Shown in pieces: positions 20,675 through 32,965 of a stretch of 64,000 nucleotides of DNA (the first letter of the stretch is position 1; every line of letters begins with the position of its first letter). The notes beneath the pieces are model-generated. The model was given only the letters and a program-made list of their open reading frames with translations, ran no database searches and was not told where the DNA came from. The stretch lies in contig OZ026605.1 in NCBI GenBank assembly GCA_964020085.1, positions 27,510,898-27,574,897 on the forward strand. The letters are read 5' to 3'. Made by a program: the position numbers and the translations under genes. The stretch comes from Micromussa lordhowensis. Lineage: Eukaryota > Cnidaria > Anthozoa > Scleractinia > Lobophylliidae.

Positions 20675-21965
20675 ATCAAACGAGAATGGAACCGCAGAAG
20701 GTTTAACAATTTACAGGTAATAAATTATATATTTAGATATTTACCTTAAAACAACAGAAAAGTTACTCATACTCACATGTTATTTGGTGAAAGCAAATCA
20801 TTTTCGTCACGTTATATATTTAAAATTTTGACATGTTAAAATAGCACGTCTTTCACCAAAGCTTTTTAATAATTACGTTAGCAAAAATCTTTCTATAAGA
20901 AGGTATAGTCTTGCAGCAAACTGCCTTCATATTTTTTAAGAGGGACATGAGCTAATTTAACTACTTTAACACTGAAGTCGGGGGTAACTAAACATGTCCT
21001 TAGACAAACGTACGAGATTTCTATTGGTGCTCATAGTTGTTCGTAGATCGTATGTAACGTAGCTTTGTCGTTGTTTTCCGTTTATTCTGCTTTTAGTCTA
21101 TCCTTTGTTTTGTAATGAGGGAAAATTTGAAAATGCATTTTAAAATAAACATCAAGAAACGACGTTTAGATGTCATGTGACATCATTATCAAGTTTGAAA
21201 TAAAGCATCGATATGTTTCGATATCAGGCGTTACAGGTGCTAATTACAACACAACAATAAAAGGGACATTTCTCTACGTTTTGTAACTCGGTACCCGTAA
21301 CCCCTAAGTTTTATTCCGATCTTTTATTTTTTAACTCACACATGTTCTAACTTGGTAATGATGTCAAGATGACAACGAAATTAAACGCCCTTCAGTTTTA
21401 TTGTTGTTGTTCATTGTGAATCTTTTTAGTCGCCTCTTCTACGATGTTCTATTGTTTACTTCAACATTTCAATTCGCATTTAAAATCTGAATTGTTATAT
21501 AGCTGGAGTAAGCAGAATCTAACGCGCGTTCTTATTGGTTGATTCATGGTCATAGTAATAGGAACCGGTTGGTTTCTCGTCTTTTTTGTAAAGCAGTATA
21601 AGCAACGATGTAGCCTCACTTCCTTACCATATTTGCGGACCAAAATGTGGCAATTTGCCACTTAAGTTTTCCGTTATGAAAGCATTTTACTTAACTTGAA
21701 TTTCGAATGAATTCCAAGTTTTGTTTTGTCGTTGTCATTAAAAGAAAATGAATGCCGCCGCCAGTCTTTGCTAACGTGTGATCAGGGAGAAGAGTAAGCT
21801 TCACGAGAGAGGCAGGTCTTCAAAAGCAGCTGCAGTCTCGTGTATTCAACCCAGATATCAGTGAGTTTCTTGCCAACTGATATGGCGAGATGGGCGTATA
21901 TCCAGTTTATTTCGAGCAGATGTGATCCACATGGTTTATTAATGTGGTTTATCAACATTTCAAAC
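20675..21965. repeat. Diverged array unit B (internally deleted)
   Basis: A shorter version of unit A: GGAACCGCAGAAGGTTTAAC near 20689, ATTTAAAATTTTGACATGTT near 20818, TGAATTGTTATATAGCTGGA near 21489, CTTAACTTGAATTTCGAA near 21690 (donor weakened), and TTAATGTGGTTTATCAAC near 21938. The segment between the donor-like site and the 3' end is largely missing. Confidence 0.6.
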
Positions 21966-22589
21966 TTTTTTCGCTCTCAATTTCTGTGAGGTTATCTGCC
22001 CCATTAACTATCACCTTAGAGAAATCGAGAACGAATTATATAATTGTTTTAGTACTACTAAATTTCCTTCAAATAACGATTTTCAATCATATCATCCCTT
22101 GGTGTAGTATTAGTTGCGTTCGACAAAAGAACGCCTCCTTATGCAGTCAAAATCGAGACTTTTGGACTAGGTATTTATGAACACCAATTTGCCCCCCCCC
22201 CCCAGAAAAATTATTCATTGGCGAATGACGTCACTTCTATCGACCATGTGCTTTGTTTCTAGCGGGATTCGAGTTTCACTTTTTGCCTCACGTTTGGTGT
22301 GCTTGTTTGTCGAGTTTGACCTTCTCTTCGCGTTTGGTGTGCTTGCTTGTTTAATTTGCTAACGGACGACTTTGAATCGCTTTGGCTTTGGGAACACCTC
22401 GGTTGTTGATGAAAACTGTTGATTTTAGCAAAAGACAGAGGTTGAAAGTCAGCTAGTGAAATCGTTTAAGGTTTATATATTAAAGTGACGGCGTCCAACT
22501 CACTCTCATAATCTTTGATTACTGCTCGTTTAGTATTAATTACAAAAAAACTGCTTTAACGCTAAGAAGCTGTGGGAGAGTTTTACAAA
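21966..22589. other. Spacer between units B and C
   Basis: Includes an 11-base C run near 22191-22203 and short unsupported open frames (21944-22180, 22177-22362). Confidence 0.45.
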
Positions 22590-24640
22590 ATAGCCCTCAC
22601 TTTATATTTGAATTTTGATGTGTTGAAATAGCGCGACTTTACACAAACTTTTTTCTCAATACGTAAGTAAAAAACTTATTGTGCGAAGGCGTAGTGTTAC
22701 TGCAAACTGCCTTCATATTTAAGAGGTGCATGAATTAATTTTACTAATTTAACACTGAATTGGAGCTAAGTCGGGAGGAGGGAGTTAAACATGTCCTTTG
22801 ACATACGCACGAGATTTCTGTTGGTGCTCACTAACTTTGTCCCTAGATCGTATATAACATAAGCTTTTTCGATGTTTGCCCAAAATTTTAGTATTTTTTC
22901 ATTAAGCAAAAATTTAGTAATAAATTATACAGTGAATATCAACGCTAAAAAACGGCGCTTGTTTGTCTTCCAAAAGATCATACGCATGGACCAATCAAAA
23001 TGCGAGAAAAAATTGACATTTTATCTTATAAAGTATTTTCAATAGGTCTTTCCTAAAAATTCCACAATATTTTTCAAACCTCAGTTTATACTATGCCGCA
23101 GAAATTTGAAAAAGGAGGTCTCACACTGAAAACGCATGAAATGTTTTCCGTCCACACTACGCCGGAGAAATTTAAAAACGCAACAATCACCGGTCAATTT
23201 GGACTTTTGTTTGAGGAAAATTCGGTCAGGGAAATCACGTGATTATCGTGATGCCATCGTCGAGAAGCTTCGTTTTCAAACGTAAACGAAAAGCCGGCGT
23301 TTTCGAATTCTTCCGGTTTCAAGAGCATTTTCGAAAAGCTCCGTTTATGTGATGGATTAGTGTGGACTGTAGGGCTTACCGTAGAACCGTAGAAATGTAA
23401 AGCTACGTTTTCAAATTTCTGTCACGTCACTGTCCTCTTAAAAAACTTAAACTGTAGAGAAAAAAGTTTCATTTTTTATTTTTGATACCATAATGTTCTG
23501 AATAAAAAACTAAGTTTTACTAAATTAAAGAATCCAGAGGGATTGCAAAGTCCCGTTTGGACATTTAGCACTTTGTACATATAAGTATTTTTGTGACATT
23601 ATGTATTGTGGAATTCAAGGAGCCAATGACTAACGAATCATTTAACACAAATTTGGTTTTTACTAAACTAATCGAGAACAAAAAGAGTTCAAAGGTGAAA
23701 TAGCGTTTACAGCAAACTTTCTCAGCTAAAACATTTTAGGCCGCGATATTTTGCAAACGATTAGTTGAAAAATGGTCTGCATTAATGTTATATCGTTTGC
23801 ATAAACATGATATATCGCACTAATTTGACAAGGCGAACATTTGCCTTCGAATTAAGATGTTGAATACAGCTGTCCAAGACAATAACAATGCAAAAACAAA
23901 GTATATGCAATACGAATTTAGTTCACAAACCGTATAGAGGGGATTATTGAAAACTGTTTGGCTTGGTTACACGGTGGTACCCAACATAGAATTGAAAGGA
24001 AACCAGATCGTTTATTAATGGCATATCTGGACATAGTGCATTCGTAATATTCTGAAACTAATTCGAAGTCGTCCAGTTACCTGCTAGTGGATCCTCCATA
24101 TTTTCATGGATCTCAATAAAGTAAGAATAAACACTAGCACTGAGTAAAGCGTAGCGGAAAACGTTTCTATTTTTCGCAATAGGCAGTAATGTAACCTGAA
24201 TAAATTACAATGTTATGTGACCAAAATGACAGTTCGCTACTTAAGTCTTACATACCTTGCATTTGAAATGAATTTTAAGTGTTTTTCGTAGTAGCGTTGC
24301 TGACGGCGAAGTATAATGTTCGCAATAGCGGAAGGAAGAGATCGAAGCAGTATAATTTACAAAATTGCTCAAGTATTTTGAAGAGTTGCGTGTATGGTCG
24401 TACAAAGAACAAAAATATGGCAACCAACGCAATTCGCTATAGTCACGTTACGATGAAAATTGCTATGCTTTGGGGAAACTGATTTATGTCAGTACTTGGC
24501 CTACATTACTGAACTTGAGATATCAATACCTTTAGCAAATACTAGGAGGCCGATAAGTTAACTTGTTCTTAAAACTACTATTTGGATCATTAATGATGGG
24601 AAATGAATGCTAGCTTCAGTCTTTGCTTAAGTGTTATCCT
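22590..24640. repeat. Diverged array unit C
   Basis: Shares with A and B the stretch from TTTGAATTTTGATGTGTTGA (near 22607) through the CGTAGTGTTACTGCAAACTG segment, then the donor-like CATACCTTGCATTTGAAATG (24251-24270), AAAATATGGCAACCAACGCA near 24410 and GGCCGATAAGTTAACTTGTT near 24549. A separate repeat (about 23080-23420) interrupts it. Confidence 0.6.
23080..23420. repeat. Interspersed repeat, DNA-transposon-like
   Basis: Contains GTCCACACTACGCCGGAGAA and GTGATGGATTAGTGTGGACT. A reverse-oriented relative lies at about 35098-35400 and a partial one near 31230-31315. The inward/outward 'GTCCACAC' arms suggest a MITE with degenerate ends. Confidence 0.5.
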
Positions 24641-25180
24641 TTGCTGAAGGATAGCTGTGATATTAACAATGTGCTTCGTATCCTGTTTCCGACCTGTTGC
24701 TTACCGAAATTCTAACTAGTGGTTCGACTTACTACGCCTGCATGTCATTGAGTTGGCCTTTGGGTTCTGGCGGAAATGTCAAAAAAACCTTTAAAATAAC
24801 TTTGGTCTTTGCATTCTGACTATTTTTTACGTAAGTTTCGAACAAAAGACTATAACCTACACAACACAATGTGGCATCTTGGGAAGAAAACAGCTCAAAC
24901 AGAACAGTTATAGAACAACAAATGGCTCTTCTGCCGCAATGTATCTTTTTCGTGATCCTTGAGAACGCGCTGCCTCGAATCAGCAGTGAATAGGACAGAG
25001 CGCGACCAAATATTGTGTTCGACCAAATGAGTCGACGTAAAAGACAGAAGCTCTTTACATTTTACATGCCACCTGTAATAATTCGCATTATATTTAAACA
25101 ATATATTTATCTTTAATGTTGGGTTTTGCCGATTGTGGATATGATCAAACGCTACAGGATATAGGGATGGATAAAACCTG
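23876..25180. repeat. Recent 1.3-kb tandem duplication, first copy
   Basis: From CAAGACAATAACAATGCAAA to GATGGATAAAACCTG; repeated at 25184-26482 with only scattered substitutions and short indels. It contains most of the end of array unit C, so the duplication arose after the A/B/C units had diverged. Confidence 0.88.
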
Positions 25181-25183
25181 TGG

Positions 25184-26482
25184 AAGACAATAACAATGTA
25201 AAAACAAAGTATATGCAATAAGAATTTAGTTTACAAACCGTATAGAGGGGATTATTGAAAACTGTTTGGCTTGGTTACCCGGTGGTATCCAACATAGAAT
25301 TGAAAGGAAACCAGATCGTTTATTACTGGCATATCTGGACATAGTGCATTCGTAATATTCTGAAACTAATTCTAAGTCGCCCAGTTACCTGCTAGTGGAT
25401 CCTCCATATTTTCATGGATCTCAATAAAGTAAGAATAAACACTAGCACTGAGTAATGCGTAGCGGAAAACGTTTCTATTTTTCGCAATAGGCAGTAATGT
25501 AACCTGCATTCATTACAATGTTATGTGACCAAAATGACAGAGTTCGCTACTTAAGTCTTACATACCTTGCATTTGAAATGAATTTTAAGTGTTTTTCGTA
25601 GTAGCGTTGCTGACGGCGAAGTATAATGTTCGCAATAGCCGGCGGAAGGAAGAGATCGAAGCAGTATAATTTACAAAATTGCTCAAGTATTTTGAAGAGT
25701 TGCGTGTATGGTCGTACAAAGAACAAAAATATGGCAACCAACGCAATTCGCTATAGTCACGTTACGATGAAAATTGCTATGCTTTGGGGAAATTTATGTC
25801 AATACTTGGCCTACATAATACTGAACTTGAGATCTCAATACCTTTAGCAAATACTAATAGGCCGATAAGTTAACTTGTTCTTAAAACTACTATTTGGATC
25901 ATTAATGATGGGAAATGAATGCTAGCTTCAGTCTTTGCTAAAGTGTTATCCTTTGCTGAAGGATAGCTGCGATATTAACAATGTGCTTCGTATCCTGTTG
26001 CTTTCCGAAATTCTAACAAGTGGTTCGACTTTTACGCCTGTATGTCTGATTGAGTTGGCTTTTAGGTTCTGGCGGAAATGTCAAAAAAAAAACCTTTAAA
26101 ACAACTTTGGTATTTGCATTCTGACTATTTTTTACGTAAGTTTCTAACAAAAGACCATAACCTACACAACACAGTGTGGAATCTTGGGAAGGAAACAGCT
26201 CAAACAAAACTGTTATAGAACAACAAATGGCTCTTCTGCCGCAATGTATCTTTTTCGTGGTCCTTGAGAACGCGCTGCCTCGAATCAGCAGTGAATAGGA
26301 CAGAGCGCGACCAAATATTGTATTCGACCAAATGAGTCGTAAAAGACAGAAGCTCTTTACATTTTACATGCCACCTGTAATAATTTGCAATATATTTAAA
26401 CAATATATTTATCTTTAATGTTGGGTTTTGCCTGTTGTGGATATGATCAAACGCTACAGGATATAGTAATGGATAAAACCTG
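25184..26482. repeat. Recent 1.3-kb tandem duplication, second copy
   Basis: From GAAGACAATAACAATGTAAA to AATGGATAAAACCTG; offset 1308 bp from the first copy. Both copies carry the donor-like CATACCTTGCATTTGAAATG (24251 and 25561). Open frames within (for example 26200-26403 minus and its counterpart at 24895-25218) are shared by the duplication and have no recognised domain. Confidence 0.88.
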
Positions 26483-26739
26483 CCCTAAACTCTCATCTAT
26501 ATGCTACTGCAACCGAAGAAAGTGTTTAATGCAAGCAGAACACCTTTATCTAATTTTGCAACATAGTACACTGAAGGCATGGTCAAGCAAATGAAGTAAA
26601 AAAATTGAAATTTCGCTCCTGTCCACTGATTTCCTTTTGCCGAGTAGCAAAAAAATATTTTACAATCTAATTTCGTCAGGAGGATACCAACAACGGTTCT
26701 TTTCAGAACTCAGATCCTCATCCTAACGATCACATTATA

Positions 26740-27060
26740 CAAACTGTTAATTTTCTACTTACCCTGAATCTCCACTGAATTGAAGGTTTTTGCAAAGCTT
26801 TTCTTGCAAAGGAAGGAAATATGTTGAATTAATAATGGCAAAGATTGATCTCGTTTGGAAGGCTTCAGGAAGGCTGACAATATTTCTGAAATATGTGGGT
26901 AAAAAAGACAAGTGTCAACTAAGAGCAGTTAGCTGTGATCTTTCCGATGCCGCGAAAGGAAGTGGTAGTCAATATTTATACAAAAAACGTGGTAAAGTCA
27001 TGTAGGCCGTTACGTTAACTGGCTCGAAAAACTATCATTGAAATGTTTGTATTACGTGTT
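26740..27060. repeat. Partial array unit D
   Basis: A fragment with CTTACCCTGAATCTCCACTG (donor-like site 26758-26762) and, 240 bp on, GGCCGTTACGTTAACTGGCT, matching the corresponding landmarks of units A and C. The open frame 26790-27005 lies across it and has no recognised domain. Confidence 0.45.
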
Positions 27061-29693
27061 TTTCTATTATTGTATTACGTGTTTGTCTACTCCCTCGTCA
27101 TCAGCACTAACAGACGTCGCTCTGAAAACGAACTCCTGTAATTGCATGGCGATATCGTGGGTGTAAAATTTAGGATGTCGAATAATACATATATTTATTT
27201 GTTTTATTTTCAAATTTGGTCACGGAATTGGAAGACTTACGCCAATCGCATGCAAATTGCCTTTGTTTAAGTGCAATCTTCCTTCCCTAATATCTGTTCC
27301 TTTTAATTGATGGAATAAATCATGATTAAAATAAAATTGCCCGCTCGGTTAGAACGTGCAGCATCGCGCCAATTGATAGTGAAAGTCATCGATGGCAGGT
27401 GAATAACAAACGAGGTGCGTGTGTGGAATATAAACCTTTAACTGCTACGTTGTATGACTTTCAAATTATTAGCGTAAATCCTTGCCCATCCGAAGATACT
27501 TTAACATTGCAGTAATCACAGTGACCGTATATGCTAATCCTAAGGGTATATTATTAAGTCCAACTGAGAAGAAACAGGATCCTTTCAGGTAATATTTGAA
27601 AATAATTCTTCAGAAGGTTAATCAAAATGAAAAAAAAAATTCGAATCCGGCTTTCGGATTCTCGGATTCGTCTTTAATAACGACTTTACAATACACAAAA
27701 GCGATAGGAGAAATATTCTTGAAACTGACTCGGCAAAGATCTATTTTCTTCAGCTGGAGGAGCAAAATAACCAAAAATCCAAAATATCGTATTTCCCCCC
27801 TGACTTATTTCTTCCGTTGCCAAGGTGTTCTACTTACAGATCTGTCTTCAATTTCCCAAGACAGGAAAGTTTTTTTGAGGTGCAGAAATTTGCTCACGGA
27901 GAAAATTTGGCGTTTGCAAACTGAAGAAATTAAAGTGAACCAATATATATATATGCGTTGAATAATTCGACGGGTTTTTGACAATATTTTGACAGGTATG
28001 TCGCAACCCAGGAAAGAACTGAGTCAATAAATAGCAGTTGGTTGTAGACAGTCTCCACTGAAACAAGTAAGCCATAGTGTAATAAATGGGGCCAGTGGTT
28101 TACGTAAAGTTGAAAGCATGCAGTTAACATTGTTGAGGTATCTAACTTTGCAAGACGCACACGTTTACTAGTTCGAAAACGAAACCTCATCTGACCGAAA
28201 TGAATACGTGACCATTTTTTTCTACACAGTAGGTGTTTAAAAGACATTCGTGTCATAAATGAAGCTCGTGACTGTAATTGGATATTGTCTAGTTAAAGCT
28301 CAACTTCCTTTCAAATTGGACTACGAAAATTGGAAAACCTACGCAACTCAAGCAATCATGTTCACTTGATTGGATTTTCTGTTTGCTGTTTCTCTTATAG
28401 ACACATCCGTCTGCTATCTCAGAGTAGCACAAACAGGTTCTTCGACACAGGGGGGGGGGGGGAAACTTCCAAATTAAAAGGGAGGGGGTGCTCGCCGGAA
28501 ATTTTGAAAACAAACCCTTAATGGGCGTGGCTTGAAATTTTACCAATTCTAAAACAACACATCTTCTGTCACAAAAGGCACTGTAAAAGCTCCGGCTGTG
28601 GAACTTTTAAGGCTGCGCACCCTAAGAGGTACCGAAACCGCTTTTTTAACCCCTAAAAGATACCACGAGCACCCCCCGTCCATTTTATATGGGAGTCTCC
28701 CGGGGGTTAAGAATAATCTCACGTTAAGAGAGCTTGCAGACAGCTTTCCTTTTACTAAATTTTTCAAAGACGTATCTAGATTCTATATTTGAAAATTATA
28801 ATGACTCAGCCAAAATCTGGGAAAAAATAAAAATTGTTTTGAGTCAGAATTGCCTGAGCTCTGAATTCTCTGCAACGCAAATTTTCTCCAGCTTTCTGCA
28901 TTTTGTATAGTGGAATTCAGATTTTTACAGTAGAATTACTCAAGGGCAGGATATTGAAGGAAAAGGCTTATATGACGGAATTTGCCACTACATTCACCCA
29001 TTATTTAGGTGTTCTACCTGCCTTAACTTGTAGAAACGCTACTTTCTGATAAAGAGAATATGTTGTGATAAAGTAATAAGGTGAACTTTGAAACCTTAGT
29101 AAGGTGCCTCAGGAAATTGAACTTGTTTTGCATTAATTTTAAAGATTATGTTAGTGCGTACGTCAAAAATTGTGTCAACAAACAGTAGCTGTAGTTGGCA
29201 ATAGTCGTTTCCCGTTACAATTTAGTATTCTTAATGAAGCGAGTGGTAAATACTTGTTTGTCTAGAAACTGATGAAGTATATATGCATATTTCTAATAAA
29301 AATAAAAGAAGTTCGGTAATCTCATTTAGTTTGGGGGCGGAAAGGTTAACTGATTACAGAAAATGATTATTCAACCACTTTTTATTATCACTTGTTCAGT
29401 TTTTTCAGTGATAGTCGGCAGCTGTGTCACTGAAAAATAATTATTTCACAATTCTGACTTGTACTGGTAAATTGCGTGTGCTATCGTGCGTTTCTAATTA
29501 AAGCCTTGCACTATTTCAAATTCTTTCAAATTAGATCGCGAAAATTGAAAAACCTGCTTTACTCCTGATGCAGTGAGATGAATATATACCTCCTTGCGGT
29601 TCTCATATTGTTTCAGTTTAATTGGTTATATGTAATAGAGTTTTTGACCAAAAAAGAAGTTCTTGTGTGAAACTTTGTTAAAGTGCCACTTCG
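27061..29693. other. Intergenic region without supported genes
   Basis: Includes a 13-base G run (28450-28462) and, at about 28560-28710, a GC-richer segment with CCTAAGAGGTACCGAAACCG that has the look of an interspersed repeat. Open frames at 27596-27961 and 27930-28256 show no domain or splice support. Confidence 0.5.
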
Positions 29694-30014
29694 GACACAA
29701 TAGGTTTTTCCTAGCTATCTTGCCAAATTTCATCCTGTAACGAACATTAGAGCTCGCGGTTTTTGGACCTTTATTTCTGAGAATTTACGGCCGCCATTAA
29801 TTTTACTTTCCAATTCTTGCTTGAGAATTTGAGAAAATGTGTGTGGTATTTTTGAGAATATGACCTCATTTTCTCAAATTCTCAAGCAAGACTTGGAACA
29901 AGTAAAATTAATGGCGGCCGTAAATTCTCGGAAATAAAGGTTCAAAAAACATGAGTTCCAATGTTCGTAACAGATTGAAATGTGGCAAGATCTCTAGGAA
30001 AGACCTATTGTGAA
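29694..30014. repeat. Long foldback element (about 145-bp arms)
   Basis: Two arms of about 145 bp are reverse complements with few mismatches. The outer ends are ACACAATAGGTTTTTCCTAG and the reverse complement of AGGAAAGACCTATTGTGAAC. The middle of both arms contains GAATTTACGGCCGCCATTAA or its complement, and the inner ends CTTGAGAATTTGAGAAAATG / CATTTTCTCAAATTCTCAAG surround a loop of about 28 nt. Non-coding; typical of a foldback MITE. Target duplications were not resolved. Confidence 0.9.
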
Positions 30015-30399
30015 CGAAAATGTAAAAAAAATGGGTATCGAGAATTTCATCATAGTGACACTTTTGTTATTGGTGCGAGTAATTGAGGAGAGCACTGAGC
30101 GGATGGTATTCTCTCATAACTGAAATCACTCCTAGAATTAAAAAGCACTAAAGGCCGTACTCAAGCTGATCCCAAATATGACACAATCGCCATGAAAGTG
30201 ATACGCTTTCGCACCTGACGAGCGCTTAGGCGCGAAACTCAGAGTCACAGAGAATCGATGTGTCCTCTTCAATCTTTCAACTTATATATACTTAGCTCTG
30301 CTACAACAGCATTGAGCACTTTAATTTATGCCAAGGTAGACTCTACCTCCACATTATGTATATATATATAAATTATTTTATCTCAAAAGACAAAACAAT
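30015..30399. other. Non-coding stretch
   Basis: AT-rich, with a short TA run near 30357-30370. No gene seen. Confidence 0.5.
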
Positions 30400-30985
30400 A
30401 TCTGACTTAAACAGTCGTGAACTTAGATTTCTTCTGAACGAAATAGTCAACTTGCTCTTTGTCAAGGGAAGATTGTTTAGTTATACAGCTGTTTCGAGAA
30501 AGAAAGGGAGTAAGTTTCTGTGGTGCTGCGTCAGTGGGGAGTATTACAAGATAATTTGGTTTTATCACCTTGGTGACGCAGAGAACCTGACAACAAAAAA
30601 CGCGTCTAAACCAGTCGCGAGACACTTTAATCTCCCCAATCATTCTAAGCAACATATGGCAGTCTGCGGCCTTTCCCTACATCAAGGAAGCACGGAAAGT
30701 CGCAAAACTCTAGAACAAAAATTTGTTTTACAAATTGGGCACTCGTAATCCTCACGGTTTCAACGAACGCTTTTCATTTAACTAATTTATTCTGTTGTTT
30801 TTCACGTTACCATGCACCAACCAATAGCGTAGCTCCATCATTCTGTATATAAACCACATACAACCCACAATTCCTCGATTCGCTCCGACGAAGGGCTAAC
30901 TTGCGCTCGAAACGTCAACTTTCGAATCTCTTTACGGTGGCCAATTCACATTATCAACTCAGTTGATAAAACCAAATTATCTTGT
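30400..30985 (+). mobile_element. Penelope-like element 3' fragment with inverted end
   Basis: Positions about 30571-30748 encode the C-terminus of a Penelope-like protein: SKPVARHFNLPNHSKQHM, GLSLHQGSTESRKTLEQKF and, after one frameshift near 30738, NPHGFNERFSFN followed by a stop. This is the tail following the GIY-YIG endonuclease in these elements. The 3' UTR ends with GTTGATAAAACCAAATTATC at about 30963. The same sequence occurs inverted just upstream (30547-30569), with further 3'-end-like DNA on the minus strand back to about 30400. The copy is thus 5'-truncated and joined to an inverted piece of its own end. It is not functional. Confidence 0.75.
30885..30916 (+). ncRNA. Hammerhead-like motif in the Penelope-like 3' end
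   Basis: CCGACGA, an A, a GGGC/GCTC stem with loop, then GAAACGTC. This has the order of the two hammerhead boxes (CUGANGA, stem II, GAAA). Penelope-like elements are known to carry hammerhead motifs in their terminal repeats. Deviations: U4 is C and one extra A sits before stem II, so activity is doubtful. Confidence 0.4.
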
Positions 30986-31400
30986 TTCGAGGAAGGCTGT
31001 ATTTCAAACACGCAACGTAAAAGTGTAATGCAAAATAAAGTACAATAATGTTGAAAGGGGCTATGAATGGTGATAGGTTTTCGTTGCGTCATCGAACTTC
31101 ACGATGTTTCAGCGTGATAGACGAAGATGGTATGAATATTCTTATCCATGACTTCTGGTTCCTTCAGAGGAACGCCGAGGAACTCCAATCAAACAACGGT
31201 AAACTATCACTTCCCATAAAGTGTTGATAATCATAGTATTTCTCTGCCCGAGTCGGTTTTCCTCAAACAAAAATCCAAAATGACCATTTCTCCAGCGTAG
31301 TTTGAAAGGGGCCTAAGACAATTGTTTTGTGAATACAATTGCTTGTATTCACGAGAAAGTTACAAATCGTGTTACTGTTATGATTAGTGTAACAGAACCT
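30986..31400. other. Non-coding with partial interspersed repeat
   Basis: Around 31230-31315 the sequence (CCTCAAACAAAAATCCAAAA, TTTCTCCAGCGTAGTTTGAA) resembles the repeats at 23080 and 35098. No gene. Confidence 0.45.
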
Positions 31401-31525
31401 CGTGTCGTCCAATTTGATATGTAATCATACTCAAGATTAAAGAAAAAATTAAACAAATTTTGATGATCATATCAGTCGTATGATCACAGATCAGCTGGAC
31501 TCCACTCAGTCGTATAACCATTACT
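31401..31525. repeat. Foldback MITE-like element, second copy
   Basis: A diverged relative of 3966-4085: CGTGTCGTCCAATTTGATAT, GTAATCATAC and the right end CTGGACTCCACTCAGTCGTA. The internal palindrome is more decayed than in the first copy. Confidence 0.6.
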
Positions 31526-32965
31526 AAAACAGAGAAAGGTGTGCTTTATATTTGTTTCGAGTAGAGAACTCACATGCAATTAGTAATTCCTGAATTTCTG
31601 TCGTTCCTGTGTTCAAAGATTCCCATGTTATTGTCACGACTATAACGCTATGACAAACATATCTGTTAGAGATAGAGTATAAGTATGTAATGTAATCCAT
31701 AGCAAAGTGAAATGACAGAAGAGTCTTTAAAAAATACTTGTCTTATGAACGATGGGTGCAATTAAGGATTTGAAAGTTGTAAGAACGATGTGTGCTTTTT
31801 AGGATATATTTAGCCAAGCCTAGAAGCGGAACTCCTGATTGCGATAAAAAACCATAAAGAAAAAGGAGGATTTGTTTTTCTTGGATCAGAAACTTAAGCA
31901 ATGATTAATTATGGACGCATGTAATTGTTCAGCCTGTGGTTTCCCTATTTTTTCTAGTTGAGAGTTTTAAGAGGCAGCCTCAGTCAATATGGCTTGAAAA
32001 ATAGATTTCGCTCAATTCTTGTGTGTTGCTAGAAATTCATGTACTTTTAGCTAAAACCACAATCCGTTCGATAAGATCTTTTAAATTTTTGTGTTTTAGG
32101 GATTTTTCGGTTCACCCGAGTGGAAACCCGTGACGGCCATTCTCAACACCTAGATTTAACACATCTTTGAAATTAATTAAGCAAAAAATCTATGCACAAA
32201 ACACCACTGTTATGTCTTCATATGTGCCAAACCGACCTTTACAAACATTGAATTCGAATCAAACATTCAGCAAGACTTAAACGACACTTTCCTTTGGCAA
32301 AACTGGTACTGTAGACGTATTAGCTTCACTTATATATCGCCATGTTGGAGTAAGGATTCTATCCTCACCCGCCTGGTTTTCATGCTCTCGTACTGAGGTT
32401 TACCCGAGCGATCCGCCATTAATGAATTCGGTGCATACACAATTAGCTCATATGCATTTAATTTACAAGGCTGGCTCTGCTCTGCATTTTTCTTTCTTTC
32501 TCTCACTTTTTTCTTAACAGCACTTCCACCAGCCAACGTAGAACGCTGGACGAATCGAGGAGGCATATAAGTTAACTAGCTCGATCAATGCACCTATATT
32601 GTTTATTAGACAAAATCGAGAATGTATGCATAGGAAATTTTAAGAGCTATCCTTTGGCGTTACCACTTTCGTCATTCGGCTGCTGTTTAAGAATTATCAA
32701 GCCAAATAAACTATTCCCGTTTCTGATTGGCTGCATTTGCATGGTTGTCAAATTAGTCGTGTAATTTCAACTGCTCTGCCGACAAACTGGATTGTTCATA
32801 TTTGACATCTACGCCACCCGCAAGTCAATAACCTGTAGTCAAATGGGTTCTTTCTTTGTTTTTGCCTGGGCTCTCAAAATAAGTGTGAAAAACTAAACAT
32901 TGCTTTCGTTTAATTTTTCACACGAAGAAGGCACTTTCCACCTTAACTTGTGTTAGCAGTTTCAG
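31526..32965. other. Non-coding stretch
   Basis: No gene recognised. The landmark AAGTTAACTAGCTCGATCAA near 32571 echoes the 'GTTAACT-GCTC' landmark of the array units at 18-27 kb. Confidence 0.45.

Noticed and set aside
18365..22000. Remnant GPCR exons inside array units A and B
   Set aside because: I looked for TM motifs (NYLLVNLAVAD, ERY, NPFV) on both strands and found none; only the 13560-13645 match links the array to the receptor gene.
27596..27961. 121-residue ORF
   Set aside because: No motif, no splice signals, and composition typical of AT-rich non-coding DNA.
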